Below are positions 21,721-33,521 of a DNA stretch of 64,000 bases, piece after piece. The position numbers were made by a program, and so were the translations under genes. Source of the stretch: Triplophysa rosa (taxonomy: Eukaryota; Chordata; Actinopteri; Cypriniformes; Nemacheilidae); contig NC_079908.1 in the NCBI RefSeq assembly GCF_024868665.1, positions 6,412,466 to 6,476,465 of the forward strand, given 5' to 3'. The notes beneath the pieces are model-generated. The model ran no database searches and had not been told where the DNA came from. It saw only the letters and a program-made list of their open reading frames with translations. The stretch's first letter is position 1, and every line of letters begins with the position of its first letter.

Positions 21721-24352
21721 GGTCTCATGAGAGAGACCGGAAGGTTGCCGCTTGCTTTTTTTAATCGTTTGTTTTTGTACGATAGCCAGAGCCAAAATGT
21801 AAAAATGTAATCAAAATGCAATAAGCTTACTAATAGTAAGCTGTAGTGTAAAAAACATCTACACTTCACCTCTAAACAACTAATTTTTAAACAAGCATTG
21901 CAGGAAATGTCATCATAAGCCCCAAGTTTGATTCTTTAAATTTGTTGTGTAATCTGTGAGCGGAATAGATTATCAAACTGCTAATTTTAGCTCGAAGTTG
22001 CATATTAAAAATATTTGAAACATTTTTACCTCAGGCATGTTCAACTGAGTTAGATAACATCTGAAAAATCATGTGCATGATTGTATTTTTTTCCAGTGCA
22101 TGCAAACACACCAATAATACACTTTCTGCAAACTACTCTCCATTACTGAAAGGAGCTGTTATTACAGTATATGGGATCAACATGAATGTGTAGCCCTGCG
22201 TCTTGTTAAGCCCAATCAAATTGTGCCCCCTAATGGGAGAATAACTTGCCTTAACATGCAGTCAGAAGCCTCTTTATTCTAAACGTCTCATAACGCTTGG
22301 TTCAAGAAAAGTTTCTTTTGAAGTTAAGACTCTTGTGTAATAGTCACAAGTCAGTTTATTTTGCATTTTCTTTTTTATGATTGTTAAAAATGTTTATTTA
22401 CTGTTGAACCAACACCAGGGTTTGTATATAGAAAATAAATAAGCAGACAAATGATATGCAAGTATGAAAAGATAAGTAAATATATAAGTAAATAAATGAA
22501 TTAAAAAAAAATAATTAACGTATTTAGAAACCCCTTCTTAATCATCTATCAAATATCGAAAATATACAGTTCAAGGGTCAATGTCTGCATGACTGCCTAT
22601 ACCTACTGGCTTAAGAACACATGTATTGGATATATTTTTATATTAAAAAATAGTATAAAACTGGGGGAAAGAATGTAATTCAATAATTGTATAATCACCG
22701 ACCCCATTTTTGTGTTTGTGTTGTTGCCCCCTTCTCTCTCTCTTTTTTGTTTTATATATATATATATTTTTCTTTCCCTAGTTGTTGTTCCCCTATACTG
22801 TTTTGTACTGTTTTTTTCACACTGTTGTTGTATGTGGTTTCAGTTGCTAAAATATAAAACATAATAAAACAAAAAAATAACGTATTTAGCATTTTCAAAG
22901 ACATTCCTCACGGGGGCTTCAAAAATCGAACACCTTGTGAAGTGTAAACACGTATAAATGGTAGACGCTCTCCTAGTAATTTCCACTTCTAGATTAAAAT
23001 TCTCCTCTGAAGTATCCTGTTTACCATTCAAAGTCAAGTCTAATTGCTGCAGCTAAATGAGTTGTTAATTTATCCTTTGGCACATTAAACTAAGCTTTAC
23101 TTAGCCTGCCTCAGTTGTGATCTAAGGAGTTAAGAGAGAATAATTCACACAGGATATTCGATTTGCACTTCTGTGCTAAACACGCATTGACTATAGCATA
23201 GTGCATCCATAGAAGCCAACATCTTCCATTTAAAGATGATTCACGTCGTCCTCTTGATTCCAACATGAGCCACTGATAACAAACGTGTAAGATACATCCA
23301 GCACTATGGCTAGCAATATCATAGATAACATTATGGGTCAACATGGCCAACATGAACTATTATTATTTTTTTAAATCGCGCAGTCCCAGTGTTTTCGTTT
23401 TTCTTACATGACAAAAATAAAATTGATGCTTTGGTGTGCATAGTACCAATGTAAGATAAATGTTTCTTATGTCAGACGAAGATTAGAAGATGGCAGGCAC
23501 ATTGTGAAGTACTGCGTTAGCTGTGTGCATTCACAATGTAACGCTTCACAGTCCAGGGTCTTGCCAGGTGAGACTTGAGCCGTGAAACCTAAAGTTTTCA
23601 TAAGCAAAGCCATCGCTCTGGGTACTAAATAAAACATAACGTACTAAACAACAACTTTGCAGTCATATTGAAAAACCCAGGAAATGTGCTGACACATTAT
23701 CAACAGGGTGCTTCATAAGCGAGGATGATTTGTAATAATTGAGAAATTACGATGGCTTGTTTGACTGTGAAAATATTAATGACACCGTCATCAAAAAAAC
23801 ATTAACGCTTGTCTAAAATGCTCTTTGACTTGGTAAGAGATCTGCAGGCAAACTCACGAGGATGCGCACGCATCGGTTCGGTGACCGGTGATCCAAAGCA
23901 CAACACCTGTTTATCCACACATTTGATTATGATAATGAAATTAATCCGTGATGAATGAATTTAGTTGAGCGATTTCACAGTTCACATCATGCACCGCATG
24001 CATGCTTAATTGACTTAATAACATGGGCTGCCTTCCGCTAATTCGCTGTGATGTGACATCTCTTCTTTCTATTGTCTGGAGCATGTTTACAAAAATATTT
24101 ACATCTTCATCATAATTATTGGGGTTAAAATATCAGACTAACACTATAAATAGTAGACTGCAAAATGAGTTTTAAATCTGAAAGGAAAGGGAAATTCTTC
24201 TGAGTGCTTATATGATCCAAATTGGTTTGGAATGAATTGTTCTCATTGGTTTAAAATGAAATCAAATGAGAGACATTTGATACAATGTGCCACATGTAAT
24301 GAGAACATAGTGTGTTGTTTAAACTTGCCCAAACGTTTGCGTATTGTGTATC
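21721..24352. other. Intergenic sequence with low-complexity patches
   Basis: No gene supported. Around 22730-22870 there are a TCTCTCTCTC run, a TATATATATATAT run and poly-T patches. Around 22430-22515 there are A/T-rich runs of AAATAAAT type. Confidence 0.4.
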
Positions 24353-24845
24353 CAGTGTTGGGCGAGTTACTCTGAAAAAGTAATTAACTACTAGTTACTA
24401 ATTAGATATTCAACAGTGTAATTAGATTACTGTACAAATTACTCTCTCCAAAAAGTATTTAATTACTTATTACTAATTACTTTCTATATCCTAAATCAAC
24501 CTTGATTAGTTAAGTGATTCAAGGATAGACATGAAACGGCTCTTCTAATTCATTCAAATAAATAATATAAAACTACATAAAGTAGTATTATTAACTGACC
24601 AAAGTATTACAAATGTGAGAATTATACATTAAAGCACGGATTTTAAAGTTAGACTTTGAATTTTGATGTCAATTCCACTACTGCACACACATATATTACA
24701 CAAAGTATTTAGTTTAATTACATCAGAAGTAACTGTAATTAAATTACAGAAAAAAATTAGAGTAATGCCTTACTTTACTTTTTCAAAGGAAAAGTAATTT
24801 AATTACAGTAACTAATTACTTAGTAACTAGTTACACCCAACACTG
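24353..24845. mobile_element. 490-bp hAT-like MITE, copy A
   Basis: The ends are CAGTGTTGGGCGAGTTACT and AGTTACACCCAACACTG. The element is flanked by a perfect 8-bp duplication, TGTGTATC (24345-24352 and 24846-24853). The interior is dominated by TAATTAC/GTAATTA words and has no coding capacity. The copy at 51136-51625 is clearly related along its whole length, with the same internal order from CTATATCCTAAATCAACC to CTTACTTTACTTTTTCAA. Confidence 0.93.
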
Positions 24846-24853
24846 TGTGTATC

Positions 24854-25956
24854 CTACTAAAAGAAAATCCTACTAAATCCAAACGAAAAGCATCCATTGA
24901 TAAAAAAAGGCTTTACATACTGGAAACTTGACGTTTTCAAATCTACAGTATATCTGTAATGCCATTGTGAACCGATTGACATACTGTAATATAATAACTA
25001 TATTGTACACAAGGACCATAAGTGGTTTCGAATGAAACCGTTTACTGTTTATCCTTCGGCGTTATTAATAATTCAATGTCCCTGTGAAAATAAAGCACAC
25101 TGGCATTTGCAATAAAAACCACAGCACACACAGTTGTCGACGCCTTTTTGATTATCCGGTGACAAATAAACTGCATCCTTCCTCAGACAGTTCATTTACA
25201 AAACTCGGCTCGATTCAAAATCACAAATCACGTTAGTGGTACATGCAAGAAATCTTGAAGAAGCCAAACAAACAAGCAGACGGCATTGCCTCTGTCCTTC
25301 GCAGGTTCCTTTATAAATTCTTGATTAGTCTGGTATTAAACAGAGATGAAACAGTGTGGGGAGAGGAAATAAGGAAATTACTTTGTGATGAAGTGTGTAA
25401 TACTTCCTGGAAATGTTGCAGCTACTCCGAGCTCGCCTTGTTTTTTAATCTCAAAGTCTGGATGGAAAAAAACATATAACATATGGATGATAATGCCTCC
25501 GACATCGCTTAATTGATGCTCCATTCAGCCTTGAAGCATTTGATTTAAAGAGCAAATAGTCTCGCTGATTGGCTTTCTGCTCCATTCTCTAAGCGTGCGT
25601 GCTTAAGTCGCTAAAACCTGCGATTATGCTTCATTACTCAAATCTGCATGATAGTCGTACAGTGGTACCTTTGGTGGGGACTAAAATATGTCTGAAATTT
25701 TAGTCTCTTCAAGTGTTTGAAGTGTATTCACAGTGTAGACGGTTTCATCGGACGCATGCGCCTGGTCCGAAGTTAATTTCCAGTCTTTTGCGGAGGTCTA
25801 CTTGAAGATAAGTTTGGGCCATAACGTTTGTTTATAACGTCACCGCTGAAACCTAGTCTATACAAGTCTTATTTTGATGTTTTGAAGTTTAACTCGTATG
25901 ATCACTGTAAACTGTCATTGTACAGGAAGAACTGCGTAAATTACTACTTAAAAATG
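24854..25956. other. Intergenic sequence, nothing recognised
   Basis: No supported exon or repeat end. The frame at 25243-25479 plus has no recognisable domain. Confidence 0.35.
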
Positions 25957-26640
25957 AAAGCATACAGGTTTGGAATGACATGAGGATGAATCATGATATA
26001 TTATTTTAGGGGAACTGTTCCTTTAAAGGTATAGTTCACACAATAATGAAAATTCTGTCATGGTTTATTCATCCTCATGTCATTCCAAACCGGTATGACT
26101 TTCTTGTTTTGCAAAACACAAAAGTAAATATTTTAAAGATTGATGGTAAGCAAACAACATTAGCCCCCATTGTTTTCCACTGTATGGACACAAAACCACC
26201 CAGACATTTCTTAATAGGGCTGTCAAACGATTAATTGTGATTAATCGCATCCAGAATAAAAGTTTGTGTTTACGTAATATATGTCGGTGTGCTGTGCATA
26301 TTAATTTTGTATTTATGAACGCATACATATAACAATTAATAAACGTTTATTTCGAATTTCAATTATTGGTAAATATAAATTAATACTTTTAAATATTTAC
26401 AAAATATATAGACAAGTATGTGTATGTTTGGTTGTTTATAAATAGAAAATGAATATGCACTGTACACAGATATATACAGTATATTATGTAAACACAAACT
26501 TTTATTCTGGATGCGATTAATCGCGATTAATCGTTTGACAGCCCTATTTCTTAAAATATCTTCTTTTGTGTGTCACAGAAAAATTAGTCATATACAGGTT
26601 TTGAACAACACTAAGGTGAATAAATAATGACTGATCTCTA
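25957..26640. mobile_element. Two abutting palindromic MITE pieces, one split by a hAT
   Basis: 25957-26025 is a lone right-arm fragment (CATACAGGTTTGGAATGACA to CTGTTCCTTTAA). A second element starts at about 26021 (TTTAAAGGTATAGTTCACAC) and runs to 26640. Its left arm has GAAAATTCTGTCATGGTTTA and TCATTCCAAACCGGTATGAC. Its right arm, beyond 26555, has CATATACAGGTTTTGAACAA and GGTGAATAAATAATGACTGA. A hAT MITE (26215-26546) interrupts it. Confidence 0.75.
26215..26546. mobile_element. hAT MITE with GATTAATCGC ends, copy A
   Basis: The ends are TAGGGCTGTCAAACGATTAA and TTAATCGTTTGACAGCCCTA, inverted copies. The element is flanked by a perfect 8-bp duplication, TTTCTTAA (26207-26214 and 26547-26554). 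The second inverted block, CATCCAGAATAAAAGTTTGT, is matched in reverse near 26495-26515. Length 332 bp, with no coding capacity. It is closely related to 31542-31873. Confidence 0.94.
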
Positions 26641-27139
26641 AGTTCTTAGTTTGAGCAATCTTCATAATCTCGGAATTGGTTCGTTTGAAATGCCTCTCTA
26701 AGGATTCTTTGCATTTCGACATGAGTCGTAAAGGATCTAACCAATAGTTTTTCTGTCATTGCTCCATAGCAACAGTAAGAAGAAATATCTGTTATTGAGG
26801 TTTACAACGGTCAAAACAGTACTTGAGGTAAAAAGCCAAATAAACACTATTAAGCACTTATGGATGGCCTTGTTGTCAGCTGTGTGAAAGGACTGCAATG
26901 AATGCTTAAGGCTACACTTGAGCGTTCACTCTCACTTTAAAACATTCCCTCAGCGTTTTTGAACTTTTTGTGAATTAAATGAATGTTGGCCAATGAGCAT
27001 CGCTTAAGAAAAGTAAATCAAGGCTATAAAAGCACGTGACTTTATACACTAATGCTTTGATTTATTTGAAGATCACTTGGTTCCATTCAAAGCTTGCATC
27101 CGGGGAAACCATTTTCACCACCAGCATTATCTACGGTAG

Positions 27140-27166
27140 TGTTCCTGTAGCTCAACTGGTAGAGCT
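27140..27166 (+). repeat. Fragment of a tRNA-derived SINE head
   Basis: TTCCTGTAGCTCAACTGGTAGAG contains an A-box-like TAGCTCAACTGG (27148-27159). It resembles the head of the SINE at 58477-58634, but the B box and the tail are missing. Confidence 0.5.
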
Positions 27167-27360
27167 CATTGAGCTCATATTAGAGAAGTATAGCTTGGAT
27201 GAATTGACACACAACAGCAGATTTATAAATATAATGTAGTGTACTTGCAAGAGCCTTTAAATGTGCACGTGTGGAACAAAAAGGGTTGTGGACATCATGC
27301 GAACAATTAAATCAATGTAAAATGAGATGGTTGAGTCGATAGCTGTCATGCTGATCATAA

Positions 27361-27545
27361 ACACTGTAAAAAATTTGCTGGTTCAACTTTAAAAAATAAG
27401 TTACCTGGTTGCTTTAAAATTTTGAGTTAATTCAACTAAATCAATTAGTCAACCCAATGAGTTTAGTCAACTCAATGAGAAATTCATTAAGTTAACTAAT
27501 ATTTTTAAATTGAATCAACAAAAAGGAACAAAAACAATTTGTAGG
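27361..27545. repeat. AT-rich MITE-like repeat with ACACTGTAAAAAA end
   Basis: Begins ACACTGTAAAAAATTTGC. It contains TAAAATTTTGAGTTAATTCA and CAACTCAATGAGAAATTC. A related stretch, AAAATTTTGAGTTAATTTAA, is at about 53789-53810, in a repeat that ends TTTACAGTGTA. Confidence 0.5.
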
Positions 27546-28083
27546 GACTACAGGCAGTGTACAAATACTTTTTCAATTCAAGACCCGTAAACCTTCATTA
27601 ATACACACCACAAGTAAGAAGTGTACGTCCATGAATGACTTGAACAAAACATCTACAAAGCTAATGGTAAATGATGGCCGGGGAGACTTTAATTGCAATA
27701 TCATGGCACCTGAGTTATTTGTTTTCTGAGCTCTCAGATTAACAGATTGAGGAGTGATAGACTTGTTTACTTTGCTGAAGTCGCCGCTGTGCCGAGTTCC
27801 AATTTGTCTGTTGAGATATTGGCTGTTTCATTGCTTCATCACGCATTTGCTTGAGAAACTAATTGCAAATGTTTTCAAGTCTCTCTGTTGTTGATCATTT
27901 TATCACGGAAAACTCATCTTTGAGCATCAAAATAACATATGTAAGGGTTTCTTCTTTGGCAATACATTTTTCATGCCTTAAAATGACTTGAATGTAACTC
28001 TACACCCTTGCCTCATTGACGCGAAGCCATCATGAATATGCTATTTAGTCTCTGCCTACATCCATTCACATTGGCTTGAACTA
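27546..28083. other. Intergenic sequence, nothing recognised
   Basis: No supported exon or repeat end. Confidence 0.35.
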
Positions 28084-28606
28084 TTGAGCCATTGAAAAAA
28101 TTAAGAGATCATTCCAAATTTTTATTTAATCCGCATTTCTAGATGTATTTTGGTCATTCCAGTCCAGTGTCTGTTGAATTTCAATAAAGTCATCCAACAG
28201 AAATGTGAAAGACTGACAGCATGGCAAGACACATGAAAATGTGATAAAAATCAAGGTTATCACATAAAAAAATATTTAGAATTTTTTCTAAATACATGTA
28301 CAAATATTAATGTTGTATTGTTTAAAAGTGAATATGAACTTGTTTTCTTTTCATTATTTGAGATGTGAAAAATACAGAGCATCTTTTCTGTTAATTTCAC
28401 CTGTCTCTCAAGCTTTCATTTTCTGCAAATAAATGCAAATAGAAACAATATCTTTACTTGAAATTTGGAAGAAATATTGTTAGTAGTTCACAGAATGAAA
28501 CAAAAATTATTATTTTACCTGAACACATACCTATAAATAGTAAATAACAAAACTATTAATTATAATTTTGAAATGGCTGTTTGAAATATTTTTTCCCGTG
28601 GCTGTA
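28084..28606. mobile_element. Tc1/mariner-like MITE with ACAGCCGCGG ends, copy A (decayed)
   Basis: The left end is degraded (GAGCCATTGAAAAAATTAAG); the right end is CCCGTGGCTGTA. Shared interior words with the copy at 39114-39595 include CATTCCAGTCCAGTGTCTG, GTCATCCAACAG, AATATGAACTTGTTTTCTTT and GAAGAAATATTGTTA, all in the same order. Confidence 0.8.
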
Positions 28607-31541
28607 TGCTACTGCAGTAATAGTAATACTGTATATTCTAGGCTATATGCCTGACAGTTTGCAAATTGTGCTGCATACCGTTGCAGTTCACAAAATATTT
28701 TCCGGCCTTTCTGTACTGGAGCTGGTTTAAGAGTTTTCATCACGCACAGTCCAAAATTACCTTTAAACACACAATTATGTGCCGTTTTGTGCAATTAATT
28801 GCTGCATATTGAACAATTTCGGAAAAATCTGACCAAGTCATTACATTTAATTAACGTTTTAACCGGGCTGTCACTTCTGTAGAGAACCACTTCATTAGAG
28901 ACAAATTGGCCCAAGGACTTAAAAGAAATCATTCAAGTGATCTAAGAGAAAGTACAGAGAAATCCCCTCCAAACAGCCAGCCAACGCTCAGGATCTCACC
29001 TACAGAATCACGCAACACAATTAAACTATGCTACAATACAATTATAACAGCAATGCTTTCTAAATATAATCATATCATATCATGCGTGATAAATATTCAT
29101 GAATAATGCATTGGCTAAAATAATTAGCGGTTGACAACGCTGAAGTTCACGTGGAGTTCACAGGACGCAACCATGGTTACAGATGCTGTAATTGTCAGTG
29201 AAGAATTTCCAAGTTGAGTCTCCGCCGGTGACTTTTGAAATGGCTTGGTCAGCAGTTTTCCAAAGTTTTGTCTTCCAAAGTCAAACCTAAAATTATTTAA
29301 ATATAGAGTATAGTGTGTGGATGATAAAGGCTGGTAAATCTAAGATTGCTGGTTTGAGCCTCACAGTGCCACCCATGAAATCATTTCCCCGTGTGGTTGC
29401 CATGGTTACAGCCCTGAACATTGAACATGTTAAAAGTTGTCATCTTAACACAGCCATTTCCCAAAAATATAACCTCAGTGACTCAGTGAACATTCATAAA
29501 AATCAACTACCCTTTTATGTTTTAAATATTAAAACATATGGTGTGATATAGCAAAAACAAAACAAAAAATACCCTCTTGAAATAAGATAAATCTGTCTTA
29601 TGCTAAATCTCTTATGATAACTATTCATAATATAAAATGTATACGTTTTCCTACATTTTATTTGTCAACTACCCAAATTGCATGAAATGACATTAATAGC
29701 TTCCTAACATTTTTCAATTTCAGACACCTCTTATACATACTGTAGTGTTATCTTTTAAAATTGTAGTATTGACAAAGAGAGGTTTTGAATAATATTAATG
29801 TACTAGTACATGTATATAGAGAGAGAGTTTAGCCCAGTAAATATTGATGCTTATAAACTTCCAGCAGTCTGAACCACTGGTTGCAATAAAGTTATTATTG
29901 TCTTGAATGTTGGAACAGATTCAAATACACAGAGCTGTGTTTAAAATACATTGTGTGACAACAGGCAATTTCTTCCATTGACACGTCTTATATCACAAAA
30001 GAAAAGAAAACTTTGTTGCAGTTTTGTCATTTTGAGAAATGTATCCAGCTTTTCTTTGATCAAGTTTATTGTTTCAGTTTAGGTTGCAACTCAATTCATA
30101 AATACAAACCGGTATACATTAAGTATAATAAATGTAATATAGACAGCTGACATGTTTCTTTGCATCAATAAATTCCTCTCTACAACCACACGTTTTGCAT
30201 AGAATGTGTGAGGATTTTCATTATTAATATTACCTCAAAAAAGGAAAAAATCAAAGAAAAACTACAGAAAAACTAGAAAATAAAGAAAAATAAAATAAGT
30301 TTCCAGTCTTCAACAAATTGTCAAAGTTTTAATGAGTGAAAGTGTACAACAAAAAACACGTGAGTCTGACTGACCAAAGATAAAACGCTGCATTATTTTT
30401 AAGAAACCAAACAAATGAGCCCCAATTTCAACCCAAGGCATTTAGTGTTGTCATATTAGCCATTTACGAGAGGAAAGTCCCTATTTTATTTACACAAATG
30501 TATACTTGAGGGAGATTCATCCAGTATATTTTGTCACACACGAAAAGCTAACTTACACTTGAGCTGATGTGTATTTTTATTATCAAAAAATATAGGAAAC
30601 ATTTTGTGCTCCTATTACAAAATTGTACATACACGTAGTTGAGAATTAACATCTTTTTGGAGAAGAGACGAAATTAAAGGCTAAATCTTTTCCTGAACAC
30701 GCAAAATGGCTGAAGAGAAAATGTTTATTTAGCACAAAATGTAGTTCATCAAACAGAATAAATGGGCACATAAAACAACCAAAGTGTTCGTCCTAAAGTC
30801 CTGCTTTTAGTTGAGCTATTCGTGCAAGACAGGGAAATACACTACATAAAAAACAATAGTGTTTTTGCTCTCTGTGGTCATGTCCCATCTTTAAACTAAA
30901 ACAAAAAAAGTTATGTATCTGTCGATGACTTTAAATCATGCAAAAGATGTTAGACAAGATGAATCAAGCACGTCACACACACGCTATGGAGTTTCAAAAT
31001 CTCCTGAAAAATCAAAGAAAAAAATCAGATGAAGCCCTTCTGTGATGCTGTGCCGTTCCCCACAGATCTCCCCGTGTCCCTGTCTACTCACAGCATTTAG
31101 TATGTTAATAGGACGTCAACAATCGCTAGCTTTTAAATGCAATGATCACAGCTGTCATTCCTCATTGCTTCAAATTTAGTGTGCCAGTGGTAATGAGTTA
31201 CAGTGAGAATCACATTAGTTATATCAAGGGAATTTTTTTCTTCCTTCAGTGGGATATTATTCATTGGAGTGTGAAATGATTGTAATTATACAGGAGAAAA
31301 TGTGAAAAAGTGCTTCACGGAGTCGGTCTGAGTCTAATAGGAGTACTTGAGGTTTTTTTATTTTTATTTGGGCAAACGTACAGTCGGGTTCAAAAGTCTG
31401 AGACCACGAGTGAAAATGCTTCTGTATGCATAATAAAAAAAGAAAACTATCAGCACACACTTTGACATGATTGAGAATTTAAGAAAATTCAGAATGTCTT
31501 TGTATTTGATTCCACATTTGAGGATCTATACTTCATCTCAG
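28607..31541. other. Intergenic sequence, nothing recognised
   Basis: About 2.9 kb without a supported gene. Short frames at 28906-29106 and 29315-29551 have no recognisable domain. A possible degraded SINE B-box (GGTTTGAGCC near 29352) is not enough for a call. Poly-A-rich patches occur near 30240-30300. Confidence 0.4.
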
Positions 31542-31873
31542 TTGGGCTGTTCAACGATTAATCGCATCCAGAATAAAAGTTTGTGATTACATAATATATG
31601 TAATGGCTGTGTACTGTGCATATTCATTTCGCATGTATAAACACATACATGGACACATGTATATATTTAGGAAATATTTCCTTGTGTATATATTAATATT
31701 AAATTAAAACTTTAAATACATATAAACATTTATTCATTTGTATATTTTTCTTAAATATAAACATGTATGTGTATGTGTTTATAAATACATAATTAATATG
31801 CACATTTCACAGACATAGGTTATTAAAAACACACATTTTTATTCTGGATGCGATTAATCGTTAAACAGCCCCA
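31542..31873. mobile_element. hAT MITE with GATTAATCGC ends, copy B
   Basis: The ends TTGGGCTGTTCAACGATTAA and GATTAATCGTTAAACAGCCC are inverted copies. GCATCCAGAATAAAAGTTTG is repeated in reverse at about 31836-31855. The flanks are CATCTCAG (31534-31541) and CATCTCAT (31874-31881), an 8-bp duplication with one change. Same family and almost the same length as 26215-26546. Confidence 0.92.
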
Positions 31874-33102
31874 CATCTCATCATCGATTTGTCAATTTTT
31901 AAAAAATCATCTTGTGTGATTGAATTGAAGAAAAGAGCTGACATGGCCATTCATACAATTTTCATTAGTGACAGAAAACTTTTCCCCTTATTACTTTGTT
32001 ATAAGACATATGTTGTTTAAATTCCTTACATCCTACAATCCTAACTTTTATTTCTTCAAATTATTTTCTCAAATTAGAATTCCAGCTCAAATTGTTAACA
32101 TACGTGTATATAACACACATCTGTATAGATTCCAGAGGTGAAGAAAGAAATGAGGTTATGATCTAATTTGTGGTCATTTAGAACTTTAAAACTTTAATTA
32201 AACTTGTTAGATTATTAGACAGAGGGTGAAATCAATTACAATCAAACTCATCCATAACAAAGACAAATCCCTCTGTATGATCATGGGAACAGTCATCTTT
32301 CAGTTCAATCTTTCAGAGTCTCATTACATGACACAATGACAGCATCAATTTTGGTTGGGTCTCAGCGGTTCGTGTAGCACATTTTAGTTTTCAACCACAC
32401 ACAAGAACACAAAAGTTTAAATCAGTTTTAAAAACACACGGAAACAAATGTTTCCCCCGAACACAACTTATCCTCATTCTGTGCAAAACGAAACAAGCAG
32501 AAAAACAAAACTTGAAATCTAAATCACAGATAAGGTTCTCTTCTCCATTCCAAATGAAAGCGATTATCGGCAACATAACGGGTGAGTTAATCTGTTTCTA
32601 AACGGGGTCATTAGGTGTCACTGCATTTTTCGCGTAATTAAAAAAAGTTAATTTTCGGGAGCAAAAGGCAAGTAACTGAAATGAATCGAAGTCTCCATGT
32701 CTAAATAAAAGTCAGTGGGGTGTGCTTCTTGCCACGAGTGCATTGAATTAAGGCACAGGCGCTGTTCTCCTTTTTGAACAGAAGTGGGCGCACGGGTTGG
32801 AGCCCGGTGTGAGCACAGTTTGGATACAGGTGATCACCGTCACAAAGGTTTTCCGTTGGAAGGAAATATCAGATTGGTGTTGCAGATGGCTGTAGTTGGA
32901 TTTCCAGGAAACGATAAAAATAAAGAGGTTGAATCTGCTGCAAGTCACTTTGGATAGTGTCTGCCGAATAAATGTAGCTGTATTTCTGTATTTCACAGAC
33001 TTGAATAATAGCACAACATGTGATATTCTGTTTCAAATGATTCTGACTTCAGAAAAGAGGAGAAATGTCATATTTATGTACGATAGCGCCCACAGTCCCG
33101 TC
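31874..33102. other. Downstream flank of sgcd, nothing else recognised
   Basis: No second gene seen. Part of it may be sgcd 3' untranslated region if the poly-A site lies further out than the candidate at 33103-33108. Confidence 0.4.
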
Positions 33103-33108
33103 TTTATT
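33103..33108 (-). terminator. sgcd: Candidate sgcd polyadenylation signal
   Basis: TTTATT on the plus strand reads AATAAA on the minus strand, about 240 bases after the sgcd stop codon. It is the nearest canonical hexamer I noticed. Other TTTATT words lie further out, so the site used is uncertain. Confidence 0.35.
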
Positions 33109-33347
33109 GAAATGGCTGTAAAAATAGATCAAATCTTAATGAAAAACAAAACATTGGTTTTGGAGCTGATCGGCGACTGTCGTGTTGAATTGTATTCCGG
33201 TGATCACCTCAAAAGTTTCTGGTTCCGACGTTGTTTATGAAAAGAGAGGACGTCACTCTGAAAGTATTTTGAGAAAATCCATTGTCAGTTCCGGTTGGAT
33301 TCTTCAAGAGGAGCCGATCCTCTTCATGTGCGAGTGTGTGTGTATTT

Positions 33348-33521
33348 TTAGAGGCATACGTTGTTGCTGATCTGGCAGGTAGAGCCAGTTCCTGCTTGTG
33401 ATAAGAAGAGTTTTCCATTGGGACAGACACACACCTCAAACACAGTCTGTCTGCTTCCAGAGGGGGAGGCCTTTCCCTCGGGCAGGCGTAGGAGCTTGAT
33501 TTTCTTGGCATCCAAGCTGAT
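33348..33521 (-). CDS. sgcd: sgcd terminal coding exon with stop codon
   Basis: Acceptor CTTCTCTCTTTAG precedes 33521. It encodes 57 residues, starting [16 protein letters not shown] and continuing to [20 protein letters not shown], then [14 protein letters not shown]. The TAA stop is at 33350-33348. The four cysteines in the CVC...TCQ...VC arrangement are the conserved cluster of the gamma/delta/zeta group, where they form disulfides needed for complex assembly. The length and the C-terminal VCL match the family. Confidence 0.93.
   Translation of the reverse strand: MSLDAKKIKLLRLPEGKASPSGSRQTVFEVCVCPNGKLFLSQAGTGSTCQISNNVCL

Noticed and set aside
27036..27239. Frame containing PVAQLVELIELI
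   Set aside because: It runs through a SINE A-box fragment (CTGTAGCTCAACTGGTAGAG), so the leucine-rich peptide is an artefact.
29320..29400. Second tRNA-derived SINE
   Set aside because: Only a B-box-like GGTTTGAGCC is visible. A box and tail are not convincing.
32896..33240. 114-codon plus-strand frame next to the last sgcd exon
   Set aside because: It lies antisense to the likely sgcd 3' untranslated region, has no domain and no splice context, and is explained by chance.
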